DNA of 64,000 bases, taken from the NCBI RefSeq assembly GCF_024346585.1, contig NZ_AP024523.1, positions 1,435,001 through 1,499,000 of the forward strand, in the 5' to 3' direction. This stretch comes from Streptococcus toyakuensis (GTDB taxonomy: Bacteria > Bacillota > Bacilli > Lactobacillales > Streptococcaceae). Below are positions 10,140 through 18,600 of this stretch, in pieces; within the stretch, counting starts at the first letter, position 1, and the number at the start of each line of letters is the position of its first letter. The position numbers and the translations under genes are program-made. The notes below the pieces were generated by a model. The model was given only the letters and a program-made list of their open reading frames with translations. It made no database searches and was not told the DNA's origin.

Positions 10140-10214
10140 ACACAAAAAGGTCAGTCAGAAAAATGTGACCTCTTGAGGAGGATGGCTGATTAAGAAGATA
10201 AAGGAGGAAGACTC

Positions 10215-10385
10215 ATGGCTAAAGGATTCGCTAAAGGTCTTGTAACAGGTGTCGCAGGAACTGTCGCTGCAGTTGCAGGTGCAGTATACGCATTTAAAAA
10301 GAAAGTGATCGAACCAGAAGAACAAAAAGCAGCTTTCATCGAAGAAAATCGTAAAAAAGCAGCTCGTCGTCGCGTATCACGTTAA
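10215..10385 (+). CDS. DUF3042 family protein
   Basis: A 56-residue protein too short for most ORF screens. It begins MAKGFAKGLVTGVAGTVAA, a glycine/alanine-rich hydrophobic N-terminal helix, then a charged segment with EEQKAAFIEENRKKAARRR at the C-terminus. An excellent AAGGAGG (10201-10207) precedes the ATG, and a strong terminator follows. Function unknown. The pattern suggests a single-pass membrane protein with a basic cytoplasmic tail. Confidence 0.88.
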   Translation: MAKGFAKGLVTGVAGTVAAVAGAVYAFKKKVIEPEEQKAAFIEENRKKAARRRVSR

Positions 10386-10392
10386 GAAACAA

Positions 10393-10431
10393 AAGAAGTT
10401 GGGATTCATTGTCTCAACTTCTTTTTTCTTT
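10393..10431. terminator. bidirectional terminator
   Basis: AAGAAGTTG (10393-10401) pairs with CAACTTCTT (10415-10423) and is followed by a long T-rich run. It serves the DUF3042 gene and the convergent thyA. Confidence 0.9.
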
Positions 10432-10435
10432 TCTT

Positions 10436-11275
10436 TTAAATAGCTAGGTCAAACTTCAACTGCGGCTTGACAGGGTCATAATCAACCAATTCAAAATCTT
10501 CTGCTTTGATATCAAAGAAATTAGTCCCATCAGGAACATTCAAAACCAAACGTGGTTGGCAGTCAGACGGTTCACGACGAAGCAATTCCTGAGCTTGTTC
10601 AAATTGATTGTCATAGATATGGAGATTGTTGATAAAGTAGAAGAATTTCCCAACCTTCCAGCCGAAATGCTTGGCAATCATCATCTGTAAAGCCACATAC
10701 TGCATAGCATTGATGTGGTGGGCCACTAGCATATCGTTAGAACGCTGGGTCAAGGTCGCATCCAGATAGATTTCTCCATCTACTCGACGGACATCAAACA
10801 TAGTTTGAAATGCACATGGAAGTAGTCCATCTGTTTCCTCAAAGGCCTGATAATCCCAAAGTGAGATGATATTTCGGCGGTTCCAAGGGTTGGCTTCTAA
10901 CTGCTTGAGAAGTTTATTGATAATGTCGTGTTTCTTAACGACCGCCCCGTAACGCTCACCAATAGTTCCCGTATCTCCCACTTCCCAGTCATTCCAGTAG
11001 TGAACATTGTACTTGCTATTCAGAACCTCTAGGCTATTAGACTGGTCTTGGTAAATCCAGAGCACTTCCTTGATGGCGGATTTGATAGCAATAGGACGCA
11101 AGGTTGTGATGGGGAATTCCCCCTTAGCCAAGTCATACTCTGCAAAGGCACCCGTTACATACTTAGAGTTGGCAACTGTTCCATCCTTGTACTTAGGACG
11201 AGCCTGCTCTGAGAAAACACCTTCCTTTAGAATGCGTTCAATATTCTCTTTAAAAATCGTGTCTGCTTTTGTCAT
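10436..11275 (-). CDS. thyA: thymidylate synthase
   Basis: 279 residues. ThyA methylates dUMP to dTMP with methylene-tetrahydrofolate. The catalytic cysteine lies in [10 protein letters not shown], followed by [19 protein letters not shown] and the C-terminal nucleotide-binding region [22 protein letters not shown] precedes the start at 11275. It is flanked by terminators and is probably transcribed alone. Confidence 0.96.
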   Translation of the reverse strand: MTKADTIFKENIERILKEGVFSEQARPKYKDGTVANSKYVTGAFAEYDLAKGEFPITTLRPIAIKSAIKEVLWIYQDQSNSLEVLNSKYNVHYWNDWEVGDTGTIGERYGAVVKKHDIINKLLKQLEANPWNRRNIISLWDYQAFEETDGLLPCAFQTMFDVRRVDGEIYLDATLTQRSNDMLVAHHINAMQYVALQMMIAKHFGWKVGKFFYFINNLHIYDNQFEQAQELLRREPSDCQPRLVLNVPDGTNFFDIKAEDFELVDYDPVKPQLKFDLAI

Positions 11276-11312
11276 TTACTCTCACCTCATTTATTTCCTA
11301 ACTAGTATAGCA

Positions 11313-11365
11313 TAAAAAAGAAAAGAGGAACATTACTAACTCTAGGTTAGCATTTTTCCTCTTTT
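11313..11365 (-). terminator. terminator after glk
   Basis: AAAAGAGGAA (11321-11330) pairs with TTCCTCTTTT (11356-11365), with an inner AAC/GTT stem. On the minus strand a T-rich run follows. Confidence 0.85.
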
Positions 11366-11371
11366 ATTATT

Positions 11372-12331
11372 TTATTGCAATACAAGTGATGCTGCTCCGA
11401 TAACCCCAGCGTCATTTCCTAGAGTTGCAAGAGCTAATTTAGTGGATGTGCGTACTTGTGGGAAGCTATTTTCGTCATAGACTTTTTGAACACCTTGTAG
11501 AAGGAATTCTCCTGCAGCTGATACACCACCACCGATAACGATTGTTGATGGGTTTAGGATTGATCCAATGTTAGAACAAGCGATTCCCAAGTAACGTGAG
11601 AAGTTACGGTAAACAATCAAAGCAAGGTCGTCTCCTTCTTTTGCAAGGTCAAAGACAGTCTTAGCGGTTACTTCTTCTCCATTATCAATCAAGCGTTTCA
11701 AGGCTGCATCGCCTTCGTATTCATCCGCATAACGACGAGTCAAGTTGACAATCCCTGTTGCTGAAGCAACTGTCTCAAGGCAACCTTTCTTACCGCAAGT
11801 ACATGCGATTGGTTGGTCAAAGTCAACAGTGATGTGGCCAAGCTCCCCTGCTGCACCAGCAACACCGTGAAGCAATTTGCCATCTGCAACGATACCGCCA
11901 CCAACACCAGTACCGAGTGTCATAAAGACAACGTCTGGTTGGTTATCACCAGCCCCCATCCAACGCTCACCAAGAGCTGCCACGTTGGCATCATTATCGA
12001 TGAAGAATGGAATACCCAAGGCTTTTTCAATCTTCTCTTTGATTGGTTGAAGGGTTTTCCAGTTCAAGTTGTAGGCACCGATAACAGTCCCTTTTTCACG
12101 GTCAACCACACCTGGTGATCCCATTCCGATACCTTGGAAGTCTGCTGCTGCCAATCCAAGCAAGTCCAAACGATGTTGAATAGACTCAATCATATCATCA
12201 ACGATATGACTTCCCTCATCCAAAATGTTAGTCTTGATAGACCATTTTTCTTGGATTTCTCCTGCTGTTGTCAAGATTGCAAATTTGATAGAAGTTCCAC
12301 CAAGGTCAATCCCAATAATCTTTTGACTCAT
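11372..12331 (-). CDS. glk: ROK-family glucokinase
   Basis: 319 residues. The ATP-binding start IIGIDLGGTSIKFAIL, the catalytic region FIDNDANVAALGE, the ROK cysteine motif CTCGKKGCLE with the preceding GELGH histidine, and GGGVSAAG near the end mark a glucose kinase that makes glucose-6-phosphate for glycolysis. The start at 12331 is chosen for AAAGGAG eight to nine bases upstream and for the family length; a six-codon longer frame lacks a site. It stands alone between promoter and terminator. This is the gki locus used in pneumococcal sequence typing. Confidence 0.96.
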   Translation of the reverse strand: MSQKIIGIDLGGTSIKFAILTTAGEIQEKWSIKTNILDEGSHIVDDMIESIQHRLDLLGLAAADFQGIGMGSPGVVDREKGTVIGAYNLNWKTLQPIKEKIEKALGIPFFIDNDANVAALGERWMGAGDNQPDVVFMTLGTGVGGGIVADGKLLHGVAGAAGELGHITVDFDQPIACTCGKKGCLETVASATGIVNLTRRYADEYEGDAALKRLIDNGEEVTAKTVFDLAKEGDDLALIVYRNFSRYLGIACSNIGSILNPSTIVIGGGVSAAGEFLLQGVQKVYDENSFPQVRTSTKLALATLGNDAGVIGAASLVLQ

Positions 12332-12379
12332 CATATTCTCCTTTTCCATTGTATAATAATTGAAAATGCTTACAGCACT

Positions 12380-12408
12380 AGTATAACAAAATTCATTTAC
12401 TTATGCAA
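12380..12408 (-). promoter_or_regulatory. glk promoter
   Basis: TTGCAT (12403-12408), 17-base spacer, TATACT (12380-12385) on the minus strand. Confidence 0.7.
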
Positions 12409-12441
12409 AGGTTTGCATTAACTTTCTAAATTTTATCTGAT

Positions 12442-13134
12442 TTATGGTTTCCAGAGACCTGAAGCATCTACGTAGTAACGTCCATCATCAACTCGCTCAT
12501 TCTTAGCCATTTTACCATCTGATTTCAGATAGTAATTTCCTTGCCATGTACTATAAGTATACGAACCATCTGATTTCAAGTAATACCAAGCTTGATAAGA
12601 ATCATCATAAATCCATTCACCTTGTGCCATTTTACCGTTTGATTTCAAATAGTAATTTCCTTGCCATGTACTATAAGCATAAGAGCCATCTGATTTCAAA
12701 TAATACCAAGCTTGATAGGAAGTATCATAAATCCATTCGCTCTGTGCCATCTTACCATCAGATTTCAGGTAATAGCTTCCCTGCCAAGCATTTTTCACTG
12801 GATTTCCATTTCCATCAAAGTAGTACCAAGAACCGTCCTGCTTAACCCATCCACTTGTTGTTGCTGAACTTGTGTTGCTTTGAGCCGTAGTTGCTTGTTT
12901 TGCTTTGAAAGCACCCTTAGGAGCATTCTTCAATTCGCAAGCCACACCATCATGATCTCGGTCTAACTTGGCAGAATAACCAGGTTCTCCCTCGTGAATA
13001 TCCGAATAGCCATTCGCCCAAGCTTCCTGACAGCTAGAAAAATGAATGTCTTCTTCTGCTAACACAGGCTGTGAAAACAAGGCTAAAACTGGCAAGGTTG
13101 CCAGACTCATTTTAAAAAATAGACGTTTGTTCAT
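12442..13134 (-). CDS. choline-binding surface protein with Excalibur domain, CbpL-like
   Basis: 230 residues. A signal peptide (MNKRLFFKMSLATLPVLALF, cleavage near LAEED) is followed by an Excalibur calcium-binding domain (DxDxDGxxCE form: DRDHDGVACE). Six to seven choline-binding repeats (WYYLKSDG, NYYLKSNGKMAQ) follow, which would hold the protein on phosphocholine teichoic acid. Pneumococcal CbpL has the same parts but, as I recall, is longer and carries a further C-terminal domain that is absent here. The gene has an AGGAG site and its own promoter. The ligand beyond choline is unknown. Confidence 0.87.
   Translation of the reverse strand: MNKRLFFKMSLATLPVLALFSQPVLAEEDIHFSSCQEAWANGYSDIHEGEPGYSAKLDRDHDGVACELKNAPKGAFKAKQATTAQSNTSSATTSGWVKQDGSWYYFDGNGNPVKNAWQGSYYLKSDGKMAQSEWIYDTSYQAWYYLKSDGSYAYSTWQGNYYLKSNGKMAQGEWIYDDSYQAWYYLKSDGSYTYSTWQGNYYLKSDGKMAKNERVDDGRYYVDASGLWKP
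12540..12754 (-). repeat. 120-bp tandem repeat coding choline-binding units
   Basis: The stretch from about 12540 recurs almost exactly at about 12660, period 120 bp (40 residues, two choline-binding units). Such repeats expand and contract by recombination. Confidence 0.75.
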
Positions 13135-13171
13135 TTCTTTCTCCTATAGGAATGTTATCGATTTCAATATT

Positions 13172-13200
13172 ATTTTATCAAACTTATTTCAGCAATTCAA
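13172..13200 (-). promoter_or_regulatory. predicted promoter of the choline-binding protein gene
   Basis: TTGAAT (13195-13200), 17 bases, TAAAAT (13172-13177). The -35 lies inside the last codons of the upstream hydrolase gene. Confidence 0.55.
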
Positions 13201-13801
13201 GGAAACTTCTGGTCTTTTCTACAAACTCCTTTGGTTTTTCCTTATTCAAGACATGAGGACCGTCAGGGATAATCTGAAATTGGGATTCTGATATTAGTTT
13301 ATGAAGACTTCTCATAGAACTAAGATTCGGTTTATCTTTGCTACCACAAATTAGCAAGGTTGGATAGGGGCAAGTCTTTGCAATCTCCCTTAAATCAAGT
13401 GTTTTTAATTCTTCGGAAATACTAACCATAAGAGCCTTATCTGCCCCCTGTTTTTCAAATACCCTTTTGGGAAGCAATTTAAATATCAGCAACTGAATGT
13501 AAAAAGGGATATTGCCAGCTAGTTTCAATGGACAGCCTGACAAAACCAAGGCCTGAAGATTTGGCAAATCGTAACTTGACAGCTCTAATGCAAGTGCAGC
13601 TCCTAAGGACAAACCGATTAGGACAAAAGGTTCTGTCTCCTCTGACAAGTGCTGATAAATGCGCTCCTTAGCTTTTTGATAGCTACTAACTCCAGAAGGA
13701 AATAACTCGATAGCCTCAGAAGGATAATCTATCAGTAGATTCCGAACCTCTTTCCAACTATCTACTGACTGCCCTAAACCGTGTAAAAATACCAGTTTCA
13801 T
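13184..13801 (-). CDS. alpha/beta hydrolase
   Basis: 205 residues of the alpha/beta-hydrolase fold: oxyanion region FLHGLGQS, nucleophile elbow GLSLGAALA (GxSxG), a later aspartate in CGSKDKP and a histidine in IPDGPHVLNKE, which together make a plausible catalytic triad. Cytoplasmic, no signal peptide. The substrate is unknown. It starts immediately after the pabB stop, so the pair is probably cotranscribed. Confidence 0.85.
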   Translation of the reverse strand: MKLVFLHGLGQSVDSWKEVRNLLIDYPSEAIELFPSGVSSYQKAKERIYQHLSEETEPFVLIGLSLGAALALELSSYDLPNLQALVLSGCPLKLAGNIPFYIQLLIFKLLPKRVFEKQGADKALMVSISEELKTLDLREIAKTCPYPTLLICGSKDKPNLSSMRSLHKLISESQFQIIPDGPHVLNKEKPKEFVEKTRSFLELLK

Positions 13802-15523
13802 CTAGTTCTCCTCTAGGCTTAATTCATACAAGCCTCTCACTGCATTACAGCCGTAAGCAGCTTCTGCTTGGCCCAAGTCTTTTAAGGTCAAGACTTTCTC
13901 TTCTACTTGTCCTATTTCTAGTAAATGCTGACGATAAATTCCTGGTAAGATTCCCAGTCGGATAGGCGGTGTGTAGAGTTTCCCAGAAATTTTCAAGATC
14001 AAATTACCAATAGAGGTTTCAAGAAGTTCTCCAGACTTATTGTGGTAAATGATCTCTTGTTCCCCTAGGCTCAAATGTGGTCTATGAGTCGTTTTAAAAT
14101 AGGTAAATACTTGCTGTAAATCCGCTTCTTGCAGACAAAGTTGAGCATGACAGAAGCTAGGACTAAGAGGTGTTAAGGTTTGGCGACTGAGTTCTATCTC
14201 TCCAGACTTGTCGAGACTGATTCGTAGACGATAATCTTGATTAGCTTCACAAGTCTGACACTCTCCCTCTATCTTTTGTTTCAAGTCTTCTGCATCAAAA
14301 GGATATGCAAAATATCGACTTGCCTTTCTCAGTCTTTCTATATGTTGCTCTTCAAACAGCAGTTGTTTTTGGCTGATTTTCCCAGTTGTAATCAGTTGGA
14401 AGCGAGCTTGTTTACGATAAAGGACTGCCGCCTTTTGATGAACCTCTCGATATTCAGATTCCCAAGTGCTATCCCAAGTAATGCCACCACCCACTCCATA
14501 GATGGCTTTCCTTTGATGCAGTTGAATGGTCCGAATGGCAACATTGAAAATCCGGCGCCCATTTGGAAGCAAGAGACCAATCGTTCCGCAGTATACTCCT
14601 CTTGGTTGTGGCTCCAAGTCCTTAATGATTTCCATAGTCGCAATTTTCGGTGCGCCCGTTATGGAACCACAAGGAAAGAGAGAACGAAAAATGGTAACCA
14701 AGTCCATATCTGGTCGCAACCGACTCTTGATAGTCGAAGTCATCTGCCAAACGGTTGAATACTGTTCTACCTGACACAGACGCTCAACATGCTCACTGCC
14801 CACTTCAGAAATACGGTTCATGTCATTGCGCAAGAGGTCCACAATCATCATATTTTCAGAGCGATTTTTAGAATCCTGCTCCAACCAACTGGCCTGTTCA
14901 AGATCTTCTTGGTCAGTTACCCCACGCTGAGTCGTTCCCTTCATTGGTCGCGTTGTCAACTCGCGGTCATTTTGCTCAAAAAAGAGCTCTGGGCTCATGG
15001 AAATCACTGCCATTTCATCATGTTCAACATAGGCATTGTAGCCCGCCTCCTGCTCTACTACCATACGATTGTAGATGGCAAAAGGATCGGCACTCAAGTT
15101 CTGTTTAAGTTGGACAGTGTAGTTGACCTGATAGATGTCACCCTGCCGCAAATGATGGTGAATCTGAGCAATCGCCTTTTCATAATCCTCTGCAGACGTC
15201 ACTTCCTGCCAATTTGAAGGCAAATCAACCTCATCATAAGTCAGAGGAATAGGGGATGTTTCTACCCTATCATGAACTGTAAAATAAAGCAGGTACTCTC
15301 CCAGTAGAGGAGCCTTATGAACTGCTAATCTCTCCTCAAAAGCAGGTGCAGCCTCATAGCTGACATAGCCCACCACATAGTAGCCCTGCTCTTGGTAGCT
15401 TTCCACTTGTGCTAGCAAGTCCGCCACTTCTGCTAAATCTCTCGTTTTTAACTCTTTGATAGGCTGGGTAAAGATGTATCGCTCCCCCAAAGCCCTAAAA
15501 TCAATCACTGTTTTTCTATGCAT
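13802..15523 (-). CDS. pabB: aminodeoxychorismate synthase component I fused to a class IV aminotransferase-like lyase (PabB-PabC)
   Basis: 573 residues. Residues about 1-350 form the chorismate-binding domain (GDIYQVNYTVQL, SPELFF, KGTTQRGVTD, the core NMMIVDLLRND and GSITGAPK). Residues about 360-573 resemble branched-chain aminotransferase/aminodeoxychorismate lyase (LLFEEQHIERLR, GILPGIYRQHLLE, ELSL at the end). Together these would convert chorismate to p-aminobenzoate for folate, with glutamine amidotransferase PabA supplied elsewhere. The start codon lies six bases after a -10 box, so the message is predicted to be leaderless. Confidence 0.93.
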   Translation of the reverse strand: MHRKTVIDFRALGERYIFTQPIKELKTRDLAEVADLLAQVESYQEQGYYVVGYVSYEAAPAFEERLAVHKAPLLGEYLLYFTVHDRVETSPIPLTYDEVDLPSNWQEVTSAEDYEKAIAQIHHHLRQGDIYQVNYTVQLKQNLSADPFAIYNRMVVEQEAGYNAYVEHDEMAVISMSPELFFEQNDRELTTRPMKGTTQRGVTDQEDLEQASWLEQDSKNRSENMMIVDLLRNDMNRISEVGSEHVERLCQVEQYSTVWQMTSTIKSRLRPDMDLVTIFRSLFPCGSITGAPKIATMEIIKDLEPQPRGVYCGTIGLLLPNGRRIFNVAIRTIQLHQRKAIYGVGGGITWDSTWESEYREVHQKAAVLYRKQARFQLITTGKISQKQLLFEEQHIERLRKASRYFAYPFDAEDLKQKIEGECQTCEANQDYRLRISLDKSGEIELSRQTLTPLSPSFCHAQLCLQEADLQQVFTYFKTTHRPHLSLGEQEIIYHNKSGELLETSIGNLILKISGKLYTPPIRLGILPGIYRQHLLEIGQVEEKVLTLKDLGQAEAAYGCNAVRGLYELSLEEN

Positions 15524-15529
15524 ATCCTA

Positions 15530-15559
15530 AGTATAGCATAAAAAGGTAGATCCAATCAA
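15530..15559 (-). promoter_or_regulatory. leaderless pabB promoter inside the upstream terminator
   Basis: TTGATT (15554-15559), 18 bases, extended -10 TGCTATACT (hexamer 15530-15535), then six bases to the pabB ATG. The -35 falls in the loop of the zmpB terminator hairpin. Confidence 0.6.
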
Positions 15560-15572
15560 GATCTACCTTTTT
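15540..15572 (-). terminator. terminator of the zmpB-like gene
   Basis: AAAAAGGTAGATC (15540-15552) pairs perfectly with GATCTACCTTTTT (15560-15572) around a seven-base loop. A T-run follows on the minus strand. Confidence 0.9.
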
Positions 15573-15602
15573 ATCATTTTCTGGCTATTAAATTACTCTT
15601 GA

Positions 15603-18600
15603 TTATGCTTTAGTGAATAAATCACCAGCAAATCCATCTGATTTCTGCAAGAGTTGTTTGTAAACTTTTTCTTTGAGTGCAACTGTTTGGTTTGAATTAC
15701 CCGCTTTAAGGTCATTTTCAACAGCTTTGTTGAACAATTCTTGGAGTCCTGCATAAGTTGAAATTTTCTGTCCGTCGATTTCAATTTCGACAAATCCTTT
15801 TTCTCCTTTAGCTTTGACTTCCTTGAACCATTCTTTCTTCCACTCTTCTAGTGTGTGGAATTTACCACCAGACACTTTCTCAATGATAAAGTCATCACCA
15901 AGACCCGGTCTACCAGCTGCTTTAGATTCTTGTTTATACTTGTTAGAAGCATATCCGACAAATCCATTGACATATCCGAAGTAACCCCACATACGGAATG
16001 TATTATGTTTGAACGAGATAGAACCTACAGCACTTTGACTTGTATTACCACCGTAAATTCCAGCCATCATACTTACAGTTTGATATGCCGTATCAAAACC
16101 TTCAGCACGATAATGTTTATTACCAGGCATATTATGCTTAGTCACGTAATTACCATCTACAAGGTCATCAATACTTGTCAGTTTCTTCTTATTCTCATCC
16201 TCATTTAGATCACGAAGTAAATCCCATTGGTGTGGTTGTCCAACTAAACCGTTTCGATCAGCTTTTTCACGCCATTTCTTGTCCATCTTCTTGAACCACT
16301 TATTGTTATCTCCGTTATTCTTCGCAATAACCGCATCAGCTTCTAAATGGTCAAGCATCATTAAAGCTTCGTTATAGTTCTTCATGTAATGGTCAATTTT
16401 AGCTCGACTATCAAGCAAGTTCGGATTGTAGTTATACCATTGGTTTCCATCATTTTTACGCTCATACGCCATATTTAGACCCAATGCGCCATAATCACCA
16501 TTAGAACTTGTTACCGCAGGCGATTGTAACATACCTTGAGCAAAGGCTTCAACGTCTGTACCTTCACGATGTCCCCAACCACCTAAATAAGCCATACGGT
16601 CATTGATATGCGTTGTTTCATGAGTAAAGGCTGATGTACCAAAATCACTAATCATACTTGACCAAATATAGTACACGGCTTCTGAGTTTTGAGGTCTATC
16701 AAAGATATATGCGTATGCACCCATGCCATTATCACCGTGCCACTTACCAGTTGGACCATAGAACTCACGAATTGGAGCATAATCACCATTCTTCGTGTGA
16801 CCCATTCTATCAACCCATCCACCTGGCGCACCATGGTTATCCCAGATAGCCGATGGCACCATGTTTTCAGATTTCAACAACTGATTACGTACATTATCAG
16901 CCGCCAAGCGAGACCAGAAGTCTAAGTAGTTGATTTGTTCTTGTGCACGTAAGTCAATTTCTTTCTTGAATGCTTCACGTTCAGCTTCTGTATTCTTACC
17001 ATATTTCTCAAACGCACTAAATGCTAGTGTATTGTATGTTGAAATCAAGAACATATGAGCTTTCTTTGTAGTCAGAAGTGGCAAGATATATTTGCTATGT
17101 TCGCCATTGTTTAAGTTTTCATATAAACGATATTTCTTGTCCGCAAACAATGGATTTGATGATTGTTTCTCAACGACATAGTTTGTATGTGAAACAGCTT
17201 TCTTATACCAGGTGTTAATATCAGTTTCGTTTGTGAATAAACGCATATTATAGTTTAATAAACCGTTCAACTCACCAATACCAATCGTTCCACCGATCGT
17301 TTCTCGATAAGCTTCTAATGTTCTGTTACCTTTAATGTTATTTTCTCTAGAACCGATCTTAATCAAGAAATCTAAGATATTTACATTCTTACCATAGAAG
17401 TCAGGTTTGAACATCATAAGATCTTTCATTGATTTTTCGTCGTATTTAAATCCATAGTAACGATTTAGATAAGTAAGACCCATCATAATTTTCGCTTTGT
17501 TTTCGTCTACTTTCTTAACAAGAGCTTTCATTGCAGCTTCGTCACCATTTAATTGGTGGTCTTCATTCTCAACTAAAGCTTTCACAAGTTTATCAAGGTT
17601 TCCTCGAACTTCTTCAAAGTTTTCTTCAAGGAACAAGTTACGAATGTAATTGTTCTTATGATTGTCACTATTCTCAGCTGGTTTGTTACGTTTGTCCATT
17701 AATGCACGCACTTCAGGTGAAATCAATTCGACACTTGCTAATTTTTCTTTCACATCAGCAATTAGTTTGTCACGATTCTTATCCACCATATTTGGTGTGT
17801 AAACAATGCCATCTAGACCTGTAATACTATATTCACGAACTTGTGCTACGTTTGAATCCTTAGAAGCAACCGTCATTTCTTCTTTAGTACCATCAGCGTA
17901 ATGAATCATTATTTTATCAACACTTGATAAGTCAGTCACGAATTGACCATCTTTCATACCAGTTACAGATAATACTTCAGTCGTTAATAATTTAGAACCA
18001 GCAGGAATTTTATTTCCTTGATTGATAATCCATTCTTTGTTGTAGAACGGTTGAAGTTTTTCCACATTTCGGTAAGCAAGTTCACGTTCTGCATTATAAT
18101 CTTGAATCTCTTTATACGTATCAGATTTTGGGAGATTATTATTTAACTTATCTACTAATAATGTTGGAGCTTCAAAATCTTTAGATGTAATATCGAAACT
18201 TTCTAATCTTTTATCAGCTTCTTCTTTAGAGATTTCTTTAAGTTTGTCCGCATTTTTTCTTGTCACATTACCAGTAGCTTCCCCAGCTACGCTGACAACT
18301 CTACTTAAATAAGGGAACCCAAAGTCATCATCTCCAATATCACCTGAACCATAAAGTTTTTCAGCGTTAGTTACTTTTACATAACTAATAACATCTTCTA
18401 AAAATCCGTATGGCCAGTTTTTAGTAATAACTCCACCTGTCTCTACATTGTTTTTCAAGTTAATTGACCCTTTTGCTACAGCTTTTTTAATATGTCCGTT
18501 AGCTCTTACATCCATTGGGTCCATACCCCTATCAAGTGTTGAAACTAAAGCTGAACCACGAGCTCTTTCACCAGTGATTTCTACATCTGTATAAACTCTT

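Noticed and set aside
12540..12754. Regular repeats that might be a CRISPR array
   Set aside because: The period is 120 bases, in frame, and codes choline-binding units without variable spacers.
14237..14758. 173-codon plus-strand frame
   Set aside because: Lies wholly antisense to pabB, no family motif and no promoter or ribosome site.
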